Positions 46,801 through 53,322 of a stretch of DNA of 64,000 nt are shown here, piece by piece; the first letter of the stretch is position 1; each line of letters starts with the position of its first letter. The translations under genes were made by a program, and so were the position numbers. The DNA is taken from contig NC_086254.1 of assembly GCF_021018805.1 (NCBI RefSeq), positions 372,001 through 436,000 on the forward strand, in the 5' to 3' direction. The notes beneath the pieces are model-generated. The model did not search any database, was not told where the DNA came from, and worked only from the letters and a program-made list of their open reading frames with translations. The stretch comes from Prinia subflava. Taxonomy: Eukaryota > Chordata > Aves > Passeriformes > Cisticolidae.

Positions 46801-47754
46801 ACTTTTCAACATATCAGTGCCTCTTCCCAGGAGCCACCCACAGGGACAGATCCTGTCCCCTGCTCTGTCCACACCTGGTGTCCCTGAGTGACACGGGAAC
46901 AGAACCCAGTGGGGTGACTGACTCCACTGGCCAAAGAGCCACTCCATGTCCCCTCCAGCCAGTGGAGACACAGGCTGTTTGTGCCCAGGGTGGTTCCAAG
47001 GACAGGGTGGCACTGTCCTGGGCACGATGCCCAGCTGTGGCTGGGCTTGGAGACTCGTCAGCTCAGGCCAGCGGGTGAATGTTCCCCAGCCCCACTGGTG
47101 GGGAGGCCAGGCTGAGCAGCCACTGTTGGGCTGGGGCACTCCGGGTGCCACTACACCCCGATGTCTCCGGGCGTTCCTCCAGGGCCAGCTTCAGCCCCAG
47201 CTAGGGGGCCCGGGGGGTCCCCATCCCTGCCTCCCCACGGCGACCTGCTGCCCTCCTGGGTAGGTGGGGCCAGTCCCGCCCCGTCAATCTCCACCTACCT
47301 GGTGCAGCCCCGCCCACTGGTGCCAACCCAGCTCACCTGGGTCGGCCGCGCCCATTCTTCCAAGCCCCGCACCTTGTGCCAAAACCTACCTGCTGGGCAA
47401 CTCGCGCTGTCCCCGTCCCCGGCTCACCTGGGCTGGCCCCGCCCACTCAAATAATCATCGCCCACTTTGGATAGCCCCGCTCGCTCGGCAAGGCCGCGCT
47501 ACATTGTACCACTCCACGTACCTGTCGGGCCGTTCCCATCGGAGCGCGCCCCAGCCTGAGCCCGCCCCCTCAGCTGGCACCTTCCCTTCCTCGCCGTTCG
47601 CATCCCTCGCCCAGCCCTGTCCCGCCCGCACCTGGGCGCGCTCGAAGCTCTCCCGCTCCACCTCCAGGCCGCCGCCGCCGCCGCCCGCCCGCCGGCTCAA
47701 CACCTTGGGCAGCGGGTTGGACACCTGCTTCATGGTGCTGCTCACGCGGTCCAT
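4879..47754 (-). CDS. HIP1: Huntingtin-interacting protein 1, complete gene (31 coding exons)
   Basis: HIP1 is a cytosolic endocytic adaptor that binds PI(4,5)P2, clathrin, AP2 and F-actin at coated pits. Exons joined in order: 47632-47754, 18788-18851, 18102-18244, 17475-17531, 16120-16200, 15375-15451, 15142-15203, 13799-13939, 13358-13415, 12542-12617, 11967-12098, 11308-11405, 11078-11150, 10556-10739, 10373-10461, 10168-10284, 9981-10082, 9085-9279, 8819-9017, 8641-8727, 8428-8535, 7902-8038, 7685-7795, 7507-7565, 7304-7397, 6829-6929, 6611-6716, 6358-6481, 5815-5876, 5198-5309, 4879-4889. The sum is 3183 bp, about 1060 residues (human about 1037). Order: ANTH domain (42 to about 294), clathrin-box/DPF linker (330-358), coiled coil (about 371-690), THATCH/I-LWEQ actin-binding domain (about 755-1057). 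HIP1 rather than HIP1R, judged by the [14 protein letters not shown] start and the closely human-like ANTH and THATCH segments. All donors are GT except intron 2 (AT-AC). Exon 19's acceptor and the last exon are uncertain. Confidence 0.96.
5198..5309 (-). CDS. HIP1: HIP1 exon 30, THATCH end
   Basis: The exon encodes [20 protein letters not shown] then [17 protein letters not shown]. It is near-identical to human up to GWEE. The donor is GAT G|GTGAGT, phase 1. Confidence 0.95.
5815..5876 (-). CDS. HIP1: HIP1 exon 29, THATCH
   Basis: The exon encodes [20 protein letters not shown]. The acceptor is CCACAG and the donor is GTAGGA. Confidence 0.95.
6090..6335 (+). repeat. CR1 LINE 3' fragment in HIP1 intron 28
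   Basis: It contains the CR1-type blocks AAAATTTCTTCATGAAAAGG, GGTGGAGTCAC and GGACATGGTTAGTGGTG, and ends near ATGATTCTAAG. It resembles the copy at 53040-53322. Confidence 0.75.
6358..6481 (-). CDS. HIP1: HIP1 exon 28, THATCH
   Basis: The exon encodes [20 protein letters not shown] then [21 protein letters not shown]. The donor is GTGAGT. A CR1 element ends about 20 bp beyond this donor. Confidence 0.95.
6611..6716 (-). CDS. HIP1: HIP1 exon 27, THATCH
   Basis: The exon encodes [20 protein letters not shown] then [15 protein letters not shown]. The donor is GTAGGA. Confidence 0.95.
6829..6929 (-). CDS. HIP1: HIP1 exon 26, THATCH
   Basis: The exon encodes [20 protein letters not shown] then [13 protein letters not shown]. 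The donor is GT|GTAAGT. Confidence 0.95.
7304..7397 (-). CDS. HIP1: HIP1 exon 25, THATCH
   Basis: The exon encodes [20 protein letters not shown] then [11 protein letters not shown]. The donor is GTGAGC. Confidence 0.95.
7507..7565 (-). CDS. HIP1: HIP1 exon 24, THATCH
   Basis: The exon encodes [19 protein letters not shown] plus AG of the next Arg codon. The donor is GTGAGT. Confidence 0.95.
7685..7795 (-). CDS. HIP1: HIP1 exon 23, THATCH
   Basis: The exon encodes [20 protein letters not shown] then [17 protein letters not shown]. The donor is GTGAGG. Confidence 0.95.
7902..8038 (-). CDS. HIP1: HIP1 exon 22, THATCH start
   Basis: The exon encodes [20 protein letters not shown] and onward to LGQISAIGE. 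The donor is GTGGGT. Confidence 0.92.
8150..8420. repeat. Degenerate minisatellite in HIP1 intron 21
   Basis: The variants CCCTGCCCACC, TCACCCTGATCCC and GCCCACCCTGACCCC recur about every 20-27 bases. The run ends next to the exon 21 donor at 8427. Confidence 0.6.
8428..8535 (-). CDS. HIP1: HIP1 exon 21
   Basis: The exon encodes [20 protein letters not shown] and onward to PVEPAD, upstream of the THATCH core. The donor is GTGAGT. Confidence 0.9.
8641..8727 (-). CDS. HIP1: HIP1 exon 20
   Basis: The exon encodes [20 protein letters not shown] then SKYLSDGA. The acceptor is CTGCAG and the donor is GTGAGA. It aligns with the human HLLSTVTSI segment. Confidence 0.88.
8819..9017 (-). CDS. HIP1: HIP1 exon 19 (5' end uncertain)
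   Basis: The body encodes [20 protein letters not shown] and onward to [20 protein letters not shown]. The frame needs a phase-0 start. GTGCAG|GGAGTG at 9017 fits, and CAG|GTGCAG six bases upstream also fits. The most obvious AGs nearer the conserved part are out of phase. The donor is GTGATG, a weak site. Confidence 0.65.
9085..9279 (-). CDS. HIP1: HIP1 exon 18, divergent coiled coil
   Basis: Sixty-five codons beginning [20 protein letters not shown] and ending [11 protein letters not shown]. It is coiled coil but much less like human than its neighbours, and appears longer. The donor is GTACCA, a weak site. Confidence 0.82.
9981..10082 (-). CDS. HIP1: HIP1 exon 17, coiled coil
   Basis: The exon encodes [20 protein letters not shown] then [14 protein letters not shown]. 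The donor is GTGAGA. Confidence 0.93.
10168..10284 (-). CDS. HIP1: HIP1 exon 16, coiled coil
   Basis: Thirty-nine codons beginning [20 protein letters not shown]. The donor is GTGAGT. Confidence 0.93.
10373..10461 (-). CDS. HIP1: HIP1 exon 15, coiled coil
   Basis: The exon encodes [20 protein letters not shown] then QNHADLLRK, almost identical to human. The donor is GTGGGC. Confidence 0.94.
10556..10739 (-). CDS. HIP1: HIP1 exon 14, coiled coil
   Basis: Sixty-one codons of heptad-rich sequence including [20 protein letters not shown] and [15 protein letters not shown]. The donor is GTGAGC. Confidence 0.94.
11078..11150 (-). CDS. HIP1: HIP1 exon 13, start of coiled coil
   Basis: The exon encodes [20 protein letters not shown] then FKAE. 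I chose donor GAG|GTGCGT because it preserves the human length. A GTGGGC donor 15 nt downstream would add five residues (VRDNQ). Confidence 0.88.
11308..11405 (-). CDS. HIP1: HIP1 exon 12, AP2-binding motifs
   Basis: The exon encodes [20 protein letters not shown] and onward. It keeps the DPF motif (356-358) and the FDDIF element expected to bind the AP2 appendage. The donor is GTAAGC. Confidence 0.94.
11785..11840. repeat. Short tandem repeat, HIP1 intron 11
   Basis: Three imperfect units of about 18 bp: CAGCACCCAGACAGGACAC, CAGCACCCGGACGGGACAT, CAGCACCAAACC. Confidence 0.55.
11967..12098 (-). CDS. HIP1: HIP1 exon 11, clathrin-box linker
   Basis: Forty-four codons: [20 protein letters not shown], then an acidic linker with LVEMD at residues 330-334. 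This fits the type I clathrin box (human LMDMD). The donor is GTGAGG. Confidence 0.93.
12205..12310. repeat. Imperfect tandem repeat, HIP1 intron 10
   Basis: About four diverged units of GAATRGARYCAGGACCCRCAGGGATGGA. The period is about 29 bp. Confidence 0.5.
12542..12617 (-). CDS. HIP1: HIP1 exon 10
   Basis: The exon encodes [20 protein letters not shown] then PQLPE. The acceptor is TTGCAG and the donor is GTGAGA. Confidence 0.94.
12790..12885 (+). repeat. CR1 3' tail fragment
   Basis: GCAATCTGGTCTAGTGGAAG and CCCTTCCAACCTAAACCA, as at the end of other CR1 copies in this window. Confidence 0.8.
12886..13357. other. Remainder of HIP1 intron 9
   Basis: No exon or repeat recognised. Confidence 0.4.
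13358..13415 (-). CDS. HIP1: HIP1 exon 9
   Basis: The exon encodes [18 protein letters not shown]. The split Cys codon (T|GT) and the split Lys codon (AA|G) both match their neighbours. Confidence 0.94.
13799..13939 (-). CDS. HIP1: HIP1 exon 8, ANTH C-terminal helices
   Basis: The exon encodes [20 protein letters not shown] and onward to [13 protein letters not shown]. The acceptor is CTGCAG and the donor is GTGAGT. Confidence 0.95.
14310..14990 (-). repeat. Long CR1 fragment in HIP1 intron 7
   Basis: About 680 bp in antisense orientation: the tail (CACCTTCCACTAGACCAGGG) followed by the usual 3' UTR and end-of-ORF2 blocks (CCTTTAGGCACTGGAAGGGG; CAGAGGAGCTCCAGCCCTCA). The element lies in the same orientation as HIP1 transcription. 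I see no intact reverse transcriptase. Confidence 0.8.
15142..15203 (-). CDS. HIP1: HIP1 exon 7, ANTH
   Basis: The exon encodes [20 protein letters not shown]. The acceptor is CCTAG and the donor is GTAAAG, a weaker site. Confidence 0.93.
15375..15451 (-). CDS. HIP1: HIP1 exon 6, ANTH
   Basis: The exon encodes [20 protein letters not shown] then NDVNN plus two bases of Phe. The donor is GTGAGT. Confidence 0.94.
16120..16200 (-). CDS. HIP1: HIP1 exon 5, ANTH
   Basis: Twenty-seven codons from [19 protein letters not shown] to MEFHTK, with acceptor CCACAG and donor GTAAGC. Confidence 0.95.
16610..17424 (+). mobile_element. Probable ERVL-type LTR in HIP1 intron 4 (5' end unclear)
   Basis: The 3' end (AATTTTCTAAATTATAATAA ... 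GCAGACACCTGTCTTTCAAACCGAGACA) resembles the ends of songbird ERVL LTRs and the termini of the LTR at 54984-55707. An AT-rich stretch with TTTATTATTAATG precedes it. I could not find a matching target-site duplication, so the left boundary is a guess. Confidence 0.5.
17475..17531 (-). CDS. HIP1: HIP1 exon 4, ANTH
   Basis: Nineteen codons, [19 protein letters not shown], with acceptor CTTCAG and donor GTAAGT. Confidence 0.95.
17565..17600. repeat. Short GGACACAGT tandem
   Basis: Three consecutive copies of the 9-mer at 17571-17600, in HIP1 intron 3. Confidence 0.7.
18102..18244 (-). CDS. HIP1: HIP1 exon 3, ANTH
   Basis: This 143-bp exon encodes [19 protein letters not shown] and onward to [11 protein letters not shown]. 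The donor is AAT|GTGAGT. It is nearly identical to the human ANTH helices as I remember them. Confidence 0.95.
18245..18787 (-). other. HIP1: HIP1 intron 2: U12-type AT-AC intron
   Basis: The intron starts ATATCCTTCT, has a TTCCTTGAC branch site at about 18252-18260 and ends CCAGCAC at 18245. These match the minor-spliceosome consensus (ATATCCTT, TTCCTTRAC, AC). Joining A|CG restores a Thr codon and the conserved reading [11 protein letters not shown]. No GT-AG solution keeps the frame. Confidence 0.93.
18788..18851 (-). CDS. HIP1: HIP1 exon 2, ANTH lipid-binding motif
   Basis: The exon encodes [21 protein letters not shown]. Residues 47-60 fit the ANTH PIP2 signature KA(I)x6VKxKH exactly. 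The acceptor is CTCTTGCAG. There is no GT donor at its 3' end: the exon is followed by ATATCCTT, a U12-type AT-AC donor. Confidence 0.95.
20220..20265. repeat. CATCC simple repeat
   Basis: CATCC/CATCCC/TTCC units repeated across about 45 bp. Confidence 0.8.
25640..25760. repeat. Degenerate GGGGACA(T/C) minisatellite
   Basis: Repeated variants of GGGGACAYRRGTGCAYG (GTGGACACAGGTGCTCG, GGGGACATGAATGCTCG, GGGGACACGGGTATTCG) lie just upstream of the internal CpG island. Confidence 0.55.
25770..26470 (-). promoter_or_regulatory. HIP1: Internal CpG island, candidate HIP1 alternative promoter
   Basis: A dense CpG stretch sits in the middle of HIP1 intron 1 with many GC boxes around 26120-26430. On the minus strand it contains an ATG plus strong donor (see the exon at 26066-26083). 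No plus-strand exon was recognised. Confidence 0.6.
26066..26083 (-). CDS. HIP1: Candidate alternative HIP1 first exon (MELGKV)
   Basis: CCCCGCCATGG gives a good start context. Six codons M-E-L-G-K-V are followed by GTAAGT, a consensus donor, in phase 0. That phase is the one needed to join exon 2 (TVSINK...). The product would lack the 41-residue canonical N-terminus but keep the entire ANTH domain. This is inferred from position, phase and the CpG island; no transcript evidence is available. Confidence 0.6.
26471..31850. other. HIP1 intron 1, middle part
   Basis: Positions 26530-26860 are pyrimidine-rich CCCTGCC/CCATCCC low-complexity sequence. The rest shows no exon, and I see no clear repeat copies. 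Confidence 0.4.
31855..32540 (+). repeat. CR1 fragment interrupted by a microsatellite
   Basis: CR1-type body blocks (GGCTGGAGCAGTGGGTCCGTG; GGAACTTCCTGCACCTCTGG; GGTTAGACATGAGGAAGAAA) flank the GGAT repeat. Confidence 0.6.
32231..32305. repeat. (GGAT)n microsatellite
   Basis: About 18 nearly perfect GGAT units. Confidence 0.97.
33060..33250 (-). repeat. CR1 3' end fragment
   Basis: It starts with ATCACAGAATC and GGTTGGAAGGGACCTTAAAG, then TGGGGCAGCCACAGC, in reverse orientation. Confidence 0.85.
33251..34384. other. HIP1 intron 1 segment, nothing recognised
   Basis: No exon or clear repeat seen. Confidence 0.35.
34385..34845 (+). repeat. CR1 3' fragment
   Basis: Forward orientation: GGGCCTGGTGTGACAGGACA, GGGAAGAAATTCTTCCCTGT, GCAACCTGGTCTAGTGGGAG, ending CCATTCCAGGATTCTCTG. 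Confidence 0.85.
34846..38755. other. HIP1 intron 1 segment
   Basis: No exon recognised. It contains short A or T runs at about 36220 and 37709. Confidence 0.35.
38760..39052 (+). repeat. CR1 fragment (second subfamily)
   Basis: GTTCAGGTTGGACATCAGAA, AATTTCTTCATGGAAAGC, GGTGGTGGAGTCTCCATCCC, ending GGATTCTGTGAT. Confidence 0.85.
39225..39390 (+). repeat. Diverged CR1 tail
   Basis: GTCCCTGCCCATGGCAGAGG, GATGATCTTTACAGGTCTTC. Confidence 0.6.
39391..40582. other. HIP1 intron 1 segment, nothing recognised
   Basis: AT-rich in its second half. No exon seen. Confidence 0.35.
40583..41065 (-). repeat. CR1 3' fragment
   Basis: Reverse orientation: CACAGAATATTGGACTGG, GGTTGGAAAGGACCTCAAAG, GGGGCAGACACAGC, CCTTTAGGCACTGGAGGGGC. 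Confidence 0.88.
41070..41200 (+). repeat. CR1 tail, opposite orientation to its neighbour
   Basis: GGAGCAACCTAGTCTAGTAG, GTCCCTGCCCATGGCAGAAA, GCCTTCCAGCCCAACCC. Confidence 0.75.
41201..45290. other. HIP1 intron 1 segment
   Basis: No exon or clear repeat recognised. An 18-bp perfect palindrome GGCTATATATATATAGCC lies at 42778-42795. Confidence 0.35.
45295..45490. repeat. CCACCA-rich variable minisatellite
   Basis: About nine imperfect units resembling CCACCACCATRGAAAYATYC, of 18-24 bp, with varying interruptions. Confidence 0.75.
45899..45960. repeat. Poly-purine tract A(n)G(n)
   Basis: A-runs broken by single G, ending in ten consecutive G. It is all purine on the plus strand across about 60 bases. 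Confidence 0.9.
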
Positions 47755-48450
47755 GGCCGCCCCCGCCGGACCCGCCACCGCCCCGGCCTCACCGCCCCGC
47801 GCAGCGCCGCCGCGGCGCGGACCCCGCGCCATTGGTCAGCCCACCTGCCACTCACAGCGGGGCACGCCCAGCGGACACCACCCTTCCACCAGCAGCTCCG
47901 CCCGTGGGCCCGGCTTCTCGCCCTCATTGGTCCCGGCGCAGCCCCTGGGGTGGAGTGGCATGGAAGGTCCAGCCCCTGCGTGGAAACCGCCAAGCTCATT
48001 GGTTTGGCTGGACGTCAGTCAACACTAGCTCCCGCCCTCCAAGGATCTCCTGCCCGCTGCCCCGCCTTCAGGGACCGCGCTCTTAGCACCGCCCACCCAA
48101 GCGCTGTGGCCACGCCTTCACGCCGTTTCCTGCTCTAATTGGCTCACGACCCTGCCGCTCACACTTCGTTGTCCCGCCCCGCCCCTCATCAGTGCGGGGC
48201 GCGGCGCCCCCTGGCGGCGGTGGGGATGCCGCTGATGCCGGGTCGGTGCTCGAATCGGGCCGCGCTCGGGCTTCGCCGGGAATTGCTCGGCCGTGTACGG
48301 GGCGCCGCCGCGGGGTCCGCCGGGCGTGGGGGGGCCGCTGTCCAACGGCTTTGAGCAGCGGCTGAGCCATCCGGGGCCGCAGGCCGCGGGGGCCCTTACA
48401 GGTCGTCCGTACGGCCTGCGAGGCTGCGGCCCCTCGGCCGAGCCCAGACC
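47450..48450 (-). promoter_or_regulatory. HIP1: HIP1 CpG-island promoter with CCAAT array
   Basis: High CpG with GC boxes and no TATA box. Four minus-strand CCAAT pentamers lie at 47831-47835, 47926-47930, 47998-48002 and 48138-48142, about 80 to 390 bp upstream of the HIP1 ATG. This is typical of NF-Y-driven promoters. The regulation is inferred. Confidence 0.7.
47632..47754 (-). CDS. HIP1: HIP1 exon 1 (canonical start)
   Basis: This exon has 41 codons beginning [10 protein letters not shown] and containing [10 protein letters not shown], a Gly6 run and ERESFERAQ, then |GTGCGG in phase 0. The frame stays open upstream to an ATG at 47832, but the mammalian start (MDRM...) aligns with the ATG at 47754. 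Confidence 0.92.
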
Positions 48451-48879
48451 ACGGAGGTGACATGGCACCACCCCTCCCTGCTGCCCGTCTCAGGCCCGGT
48501 CCGGCCCCTCTCGAGGCTAGGCCAGGCAGTCCTTGGCGCACCGGATGCTTCAGGGCTCTCCAGCCCTGCCTGGCGCCTGGCGCCAGCCTGTCTGCGCCGT
48601 CGGTCAGCGCTAGCAGGCTCTGGCAGCCTGCGGAAGGGTTCTGTGGGGCTTTTCCTTTATGGGATCTAGGTTGTGGGTGGGAGTTCTGGAGGGGGATGCT
48701 GCAGGCACAGCTGGCAGAGCCCAGAGAGAAGGGTGTAGCATTGGGAGAGGGGCAAAATGTGGTTACAGATGGTCTGAAAGGACAGCTGAGAGAAGGATTT
48801 TGCTTCCCCTGAGCAGCTGGACTGTGCTTTAGCATAACCTGATCTGAGCTTGAGTCTCTGGTCCCGTCACTCTGATGAG
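48451..48879. other. Intergenic, nothing recognised
   Basis: GC-rich shoulder of the HIP1 CpG island. No plus-strand exon was recognised. Confidence 0.4.
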
Positions 48880-49682
48880 AGGTTTATGTAGGGTTAGATT
48901 GGATAGCAGGAAGGAATTATTGGCTGTTAAGGGTGGTTAAAGTCATGGCACAGGTTGCCTGGAGAAGCTGTGGCTGCCTCATCCCTGGAAGTTATCCAGG
49001 ACACATTGCACCGGGCTTGGAGCAACCTGGTCTAGTGGAAGGTGTCCCTGCCCATGGCAGGGGGTGGAACAGGATTGTTGGAAATTATAAAACTTACAAA
49101 AATTTTAACTAACTTTAGTCAGGGGTTTACTTCGTCTTTGCTCTGGGGGAAGGGAATGATAGTTTCTTTTCAAGAGACTGTTGCTTGGGCAAGGCCTGAT
49201 GAGCTTAACATCTCAATGGACTGGGAGCTGCCAGAGGATGCACAAGAGATAAGTGACTACAATACCTGAAGATCCTTCCTGGTGTGTTGGAGACACCTGG
49301 TCTGGGAAAAGATCATAAGAGAAGAATTGAGGACTTGATTAGCATCGAAGGTGAGGGGATCAATAAGGGTTTCAGTAGGAAACCAAATACTAAGAACTGT
49401 GTAACTGGGGACCAATAAACATCAAACAAATTAATTTGTCTGGGTTTTGACTGTATAAGTGTGTGGAAAATCTAGAAAGAGACGTGTGATGGAATGGTTT
49501 TCTTTGCACAACCCAAGCAATGCATGGATGAAATGACTTCTGTTACACATCCTGGCCAGAATAAAGTAATGCTTGAGTTCTCTTAACACTAAAAATTGTT
49601 GGAGAGATTTTGTTTTTCCTGCTGTTTCGGTGACAGGATGAGCTTTAAGATTTCTTCCAACCCAAACCATTCCGTGATTCTC
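48880..49682 (+). repeat. CR1 copy split by an LTR insertion
   Basis: The left part 48880-49075 (CATCCCTGGAAG, GCAACCTGGTCTAGTGGAAG, GGGGTGGAACAGGAT) continues directly in 49636-49682 (GGATGAGCTTTAAGATTTCT ... ACCATTCCGTGATTCTC). Removing the LTR and one GGAT gives an uninterrupted CR1 tail. Confidence 0.92.
49076..49635 (+). mobile_element. Solo LTR of an endogenous retrovirus, 560 bp
   Basis: It begins TGTTGGAAATTATAAAAC and ends TTTCGGTGACA, with TG...CA termini. It is flanked by the direct repeat GGAT (49072-49075 and 49636-49639), a 4-bp target-site duplication. Two AATAAA signals lie near 49413 and 49563. There is no internal retroviral region, so it is a solo LTR. The 4-bp duplication suggests a class I (gammaretrovirus-like) element. 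It is younger than the CR1 it interrupts. Confidence 0.88.
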
Positions 49683-52527
49683 TCAACCTGGTGAATTGCT
49701 GACTCCTGTAATTTTTACCAGGAATACCATCCCATTCCAGAGATGACTTTCTGACTTGGAACATTTCTGCAATACTGGGAGAAAGTGCTTTTTTTGTGAA
49801 GGGACTGAAAAATGAATCCTCAGATATGGCAAATGGGCAGCCATGCTGGGGTCATGCCAGCTGAGTTCCTGCATACTTAAAAGCAGACCATAACAAATCA
49901 GTGACTTTGCTCCAGGTGGGGGAGGAACTGTGCAAAACACTGGGGTAATCTGGGAACAGCTGTTTAGGATGTGGGCTGGCAGGAGCTCTTGTACAAGCAA
50001 TTTTCCCAGCATAACTCTCTTTTGTGTCTTTTCAGCTGAAATAATTGCCACACCAGGACCCTCCTGGATCTGCTCAGCAGGGTGTGTGACAGGCTGTTTG
50101 CATCACAGGCCTTCCCAGTCCCTGTGCATTGGATATCACATCCCAGCTGATGGGAAATGGCCTGCCTAGAGCAGTGAGGCCATTCCTCCCACTGTGGCTT
50201 GTCTCAAGCCTGTCTGCATTCTCCTTAATGTACTTTCTGGAAACCTGCCTCCTTCCTTGGGGCTGCTCCCAGGGGAGGTTTAAAGGGTTTGATTCATTCA
50301 CTGTTGCAGTGGGGTGATTAATAATTGAAGAAATTACATCATTGCTGAATAGAGATGGAAGAAAGGAAGAGCAAAGGAGGGCACTGGACAAAGGATAGTG
50401 GTATCCTTGTGATCTGGACCTCTGCCACCCTCCACCTTGCTCAGAACATCCTGCTCCTGGAGCCCATGGCTGAGGCCTGGTGTAGCTGCTCCCTCCTACT
50501 AAAGAACAGACTCACATCCTCTTCTTCCCTAGCCAGGGCTCAGCGCCCACTTTGGGACCTGGACAGGAGCAGAGGAAGGTGCTTGGATGTGGGACAGAAC
50601 AGGCTGTTTCTACTGGCTGCTTCTGCCTCCCCCAGGAAGGGGCTGTAACAGGATGGAACTGGGATCCAGCACATGGGCTGCTGGTCAGACCACCTGGGCT
50701 AGCCCAGTCCATGCAGCATCTCTGCTGGAATGTGCTGTGGGGCTCTGCAGAGATTTGAAGGGCTCCTTTCTAGTGGGAGAGAGTACCTTGTTTTCAGGTA
50801 GTTGAGAGGGGAAGGCACAGAGCTGTTCCTGTGGAGCATCTGTTCCTCTGTCTCAGGTTCCATGGGGAGATGATGGGGAAGGACTGAAAGTGAGCAGGGT
50901 GGAGGTATTGCACTTCCTCCCCAGCAGTTCCTTTTTAAAAGCCAAGGCTGGGGTTCACCTGCCCTCACAGTGCTCTGTCCTCACTCCTGTCCTAGAAGCT
51001 GGACTGAAGGCTGATGGCACAGCCTCTCATGTGGGTGTCTGGCCTATGTGGGGACATTGTCTGGACATGGAGAGGACAATGTGTGCCCTCTCTTTTTTCC
51101 TGCTCAGCAGTATGTGGCACCCATCAAGTGCTGCTCAGGCCAGGCATGTGGGACTGAAGCTCATCCTTCCACTATTGCAGGGCTCCATAGGGCAGCTCCC
51201 TCTTCCTGCTCCATGCCCAGAGGCTCCTATCCACAGTACCCTAAAAGGGATCTGCTTCCATTCTGTCAGGACACCCTTAACCTAAAGGGGAAGGACAAGT
51301 GGCAGGAGAGGGGCCAGAAGGAACTGCAGGGGCTATGGGGTCTGCTCAGGGATGCTTTTTTTGCAGGGACTGGGAGGTAGAGTCTGTTTTCCCAATCTCC
51401 TCCCCAGCCAGAGCTGGAGAGTCCCAGGGTGTTGCTGCAACACTCATCACCCTCCCATGGCCTGGCCTGGGGTCAGGGAGAGCACAGATCTCCCTTGTTT
51501 CAGCAGGAAAACAGAATCACAGAGTTCCACAGTCCTTCCTCTGTTATCCTGCTGGTTGTGCCAGAGTGGGCTGGCACAGGGCTCTGTGCTAAGATCCTGC
51601 TCTTTCCCCCTTGGAGGTGGGAAAAATGGATCCCAAATGGATCCCCTTCAGTAGTCCCTTTACAGATTCCAAGGCACACCATCCTTATCCCAGCCAAGCA
51701 GATGAGCTGTTCCTGGGGCCGCATCTCAAAAGGGCAGTGGCCATGTCAAGCCATCCATAAAACCAATCCTGCAGCCCCAGATGCGGCTCTGCCCTGATGA
51801 TGGGGTAATGCTCACACTCTGGGATAAAAAAACCCTGCTGAGCCAAAGTTCCCACCTGAAGAGGGCAAGGTAGTGGTCCAGACCCAGCAGGAGGGTCCTT
51901 GGGGAGCAAAGACTGTGCCAGGAGGAGCGGGCATGGGAACACAGGGAGGATTTTCATCTTTTCATCCCATGTTTTGAATGCTTTGGGCAAACAGATGCTG
52001 CTGCTGAGTCTTTGCTTGTGCTCCTGAAGAGATCCTGGGCTGCTATTTGGGGCAGGGACAGTCCTGGTGCAGGACCTGGGAGAGCATTGGAGGCAGAGCA
52101 GCCTGGGATCGGGAAAGTCTTGGAGAGAACTGCTTGGCTATGGCACTTAAGGTCCATGGGGCCCCCACCTTTGTCCTGTCTAGGTCTCCTACTTGACCAC
52201 ATGTTACAAGGAGGGCTGTAATCCCAAAACATCATCCACTATTTTCTGCACGGAAGCCTCAGCAACTGCCTCTGCTTGCCCAAGAATTCAAATGCAAAGC
52301 TGAGGAGGTTTCCAGATGGATCTACAGAAGAAGAACTGAACTCCACAGGGATGCTGGGCTGCAGGGGCAGCTGCCTAGGTGAGAATCGTGCTCACAAGCA
52401 GGACCTGGAGGTGGGAAGTGTTTTTGCCACTTGCTGGAGAGCGTCCCCTTGGCATGGCCAGTAAGTCCAGCTGTAGCACCCGACTGAGCACAGGTGTCTT
52501 CCAAGGCAGGACATGGCAAACCTAGTT
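49683..52527. other. Intergenic, nothing recognised
   Basis: No exon or clear repeat seen. Confidence 0.35.
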
Positions 52528-52765
52528 TCATAGAATCAATTGTTTGGAAAATACCTCTGAGATCATCAAGTTCATCTTATAACTGATCATCACCATGTCA
52601 ATTAGACCATGGTGGACACTAAGTGGACACATAGGACACTAAGTGTCACATCAAGTCTTTCCTTAAATATCTCCAGGGATGGTGACTCCACCATCTCCCT
52701 GGGCAGCCCATTAATGGCTGATGATCCTTTCTGTGAAGAAATTCCTCCTAATTCTTCCTTTATTT
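52528..52765 (-). repeat. CR1 fragment
   Basis: Reverse orientation: TCATAGAATCAATTGTTTGG, CCAGGGATGGTGACTCCACC, CTTTCTGTGAAGAAATTCCT. Confidence 0.85.
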
Positions 52766-53039
52766 CTTTGGTGGGAGCTTTGGCTGCCAGAGTGGGATCA
52801 CTGAGGAAAGGATTTCTACTTGGAGTGTGCAGAGTTGGGTGTGGGCACAGCACAGCACAGCCCTGTGCCCACTGCAGAGCAGTGTTGGCAGAGCACAAGG
52901 CCCTGCAGCAGAGCATGGGCATGGATCTAGAGAGCAAGTATATCCCTGTCTTCTCTTTATGAAACAGGAAACATTCTGGCTCTCTACAACTCCCTGGCAG
53001 GAGGGTGGAGCCAAGTGGGGGTCAGGCTCTGCTCCTAGG

Positions 53040-53322
53040 GAACAAGTGATAGGGCAAGGGAAAGTGGCCTCAAGTTGAACCAAGGCAGGCTCAGGTTGGA
53101 TATCAAGGAAAATTTCTTCACTGAAAGAGTGAAAGAGTGGTCAAGCATTGGAACGGGCTGCCTGGGGCAGTGGTGGAGTCACCATCCATGCAAGGATTTA
53201 ACAGAAATAGAGATGTGATGCTTAGGGCCATGGTTAGTGGTGGCCTTGGCAGTGCTGTACTCAGTGATGTTAGAGGTCTTTTCCCACCTGAATGACTCCA
53301 TGATTTCTATGATTCAACACCC
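53040..53322 (+). repeat. CR1 fragment
   Basis: Forward orientation: GTGGCCTCAAGTTGAACCAA, AAAATTTCTTCACTGAAAGA, GGGCAGTGGTGGAGTCACCA, ending ATGATTTCTATGATTCAA. Confidence 0.88.

Noticed and set aside
46357..47151. 264-codon minus-strand open frame in HIP1 intron 1
   Set aside because: Trp/Gly/Pro-rich, no domain, no splice support.
4879..47754. Identification as HIP1R instead of HIP1
   Set aside because: The N-terminus, the DPF linker and the human-like ANTH and THATCH segments match HIP1, and the neighbours fit the HIP1 locus.
47755..47832. Upstream in-frame ATG for HIP1 (MARGP...)
   Set aside because: The known HIP1 start aligns with the ATG at 47754. The upstream part is GC-rich 5' UTR.
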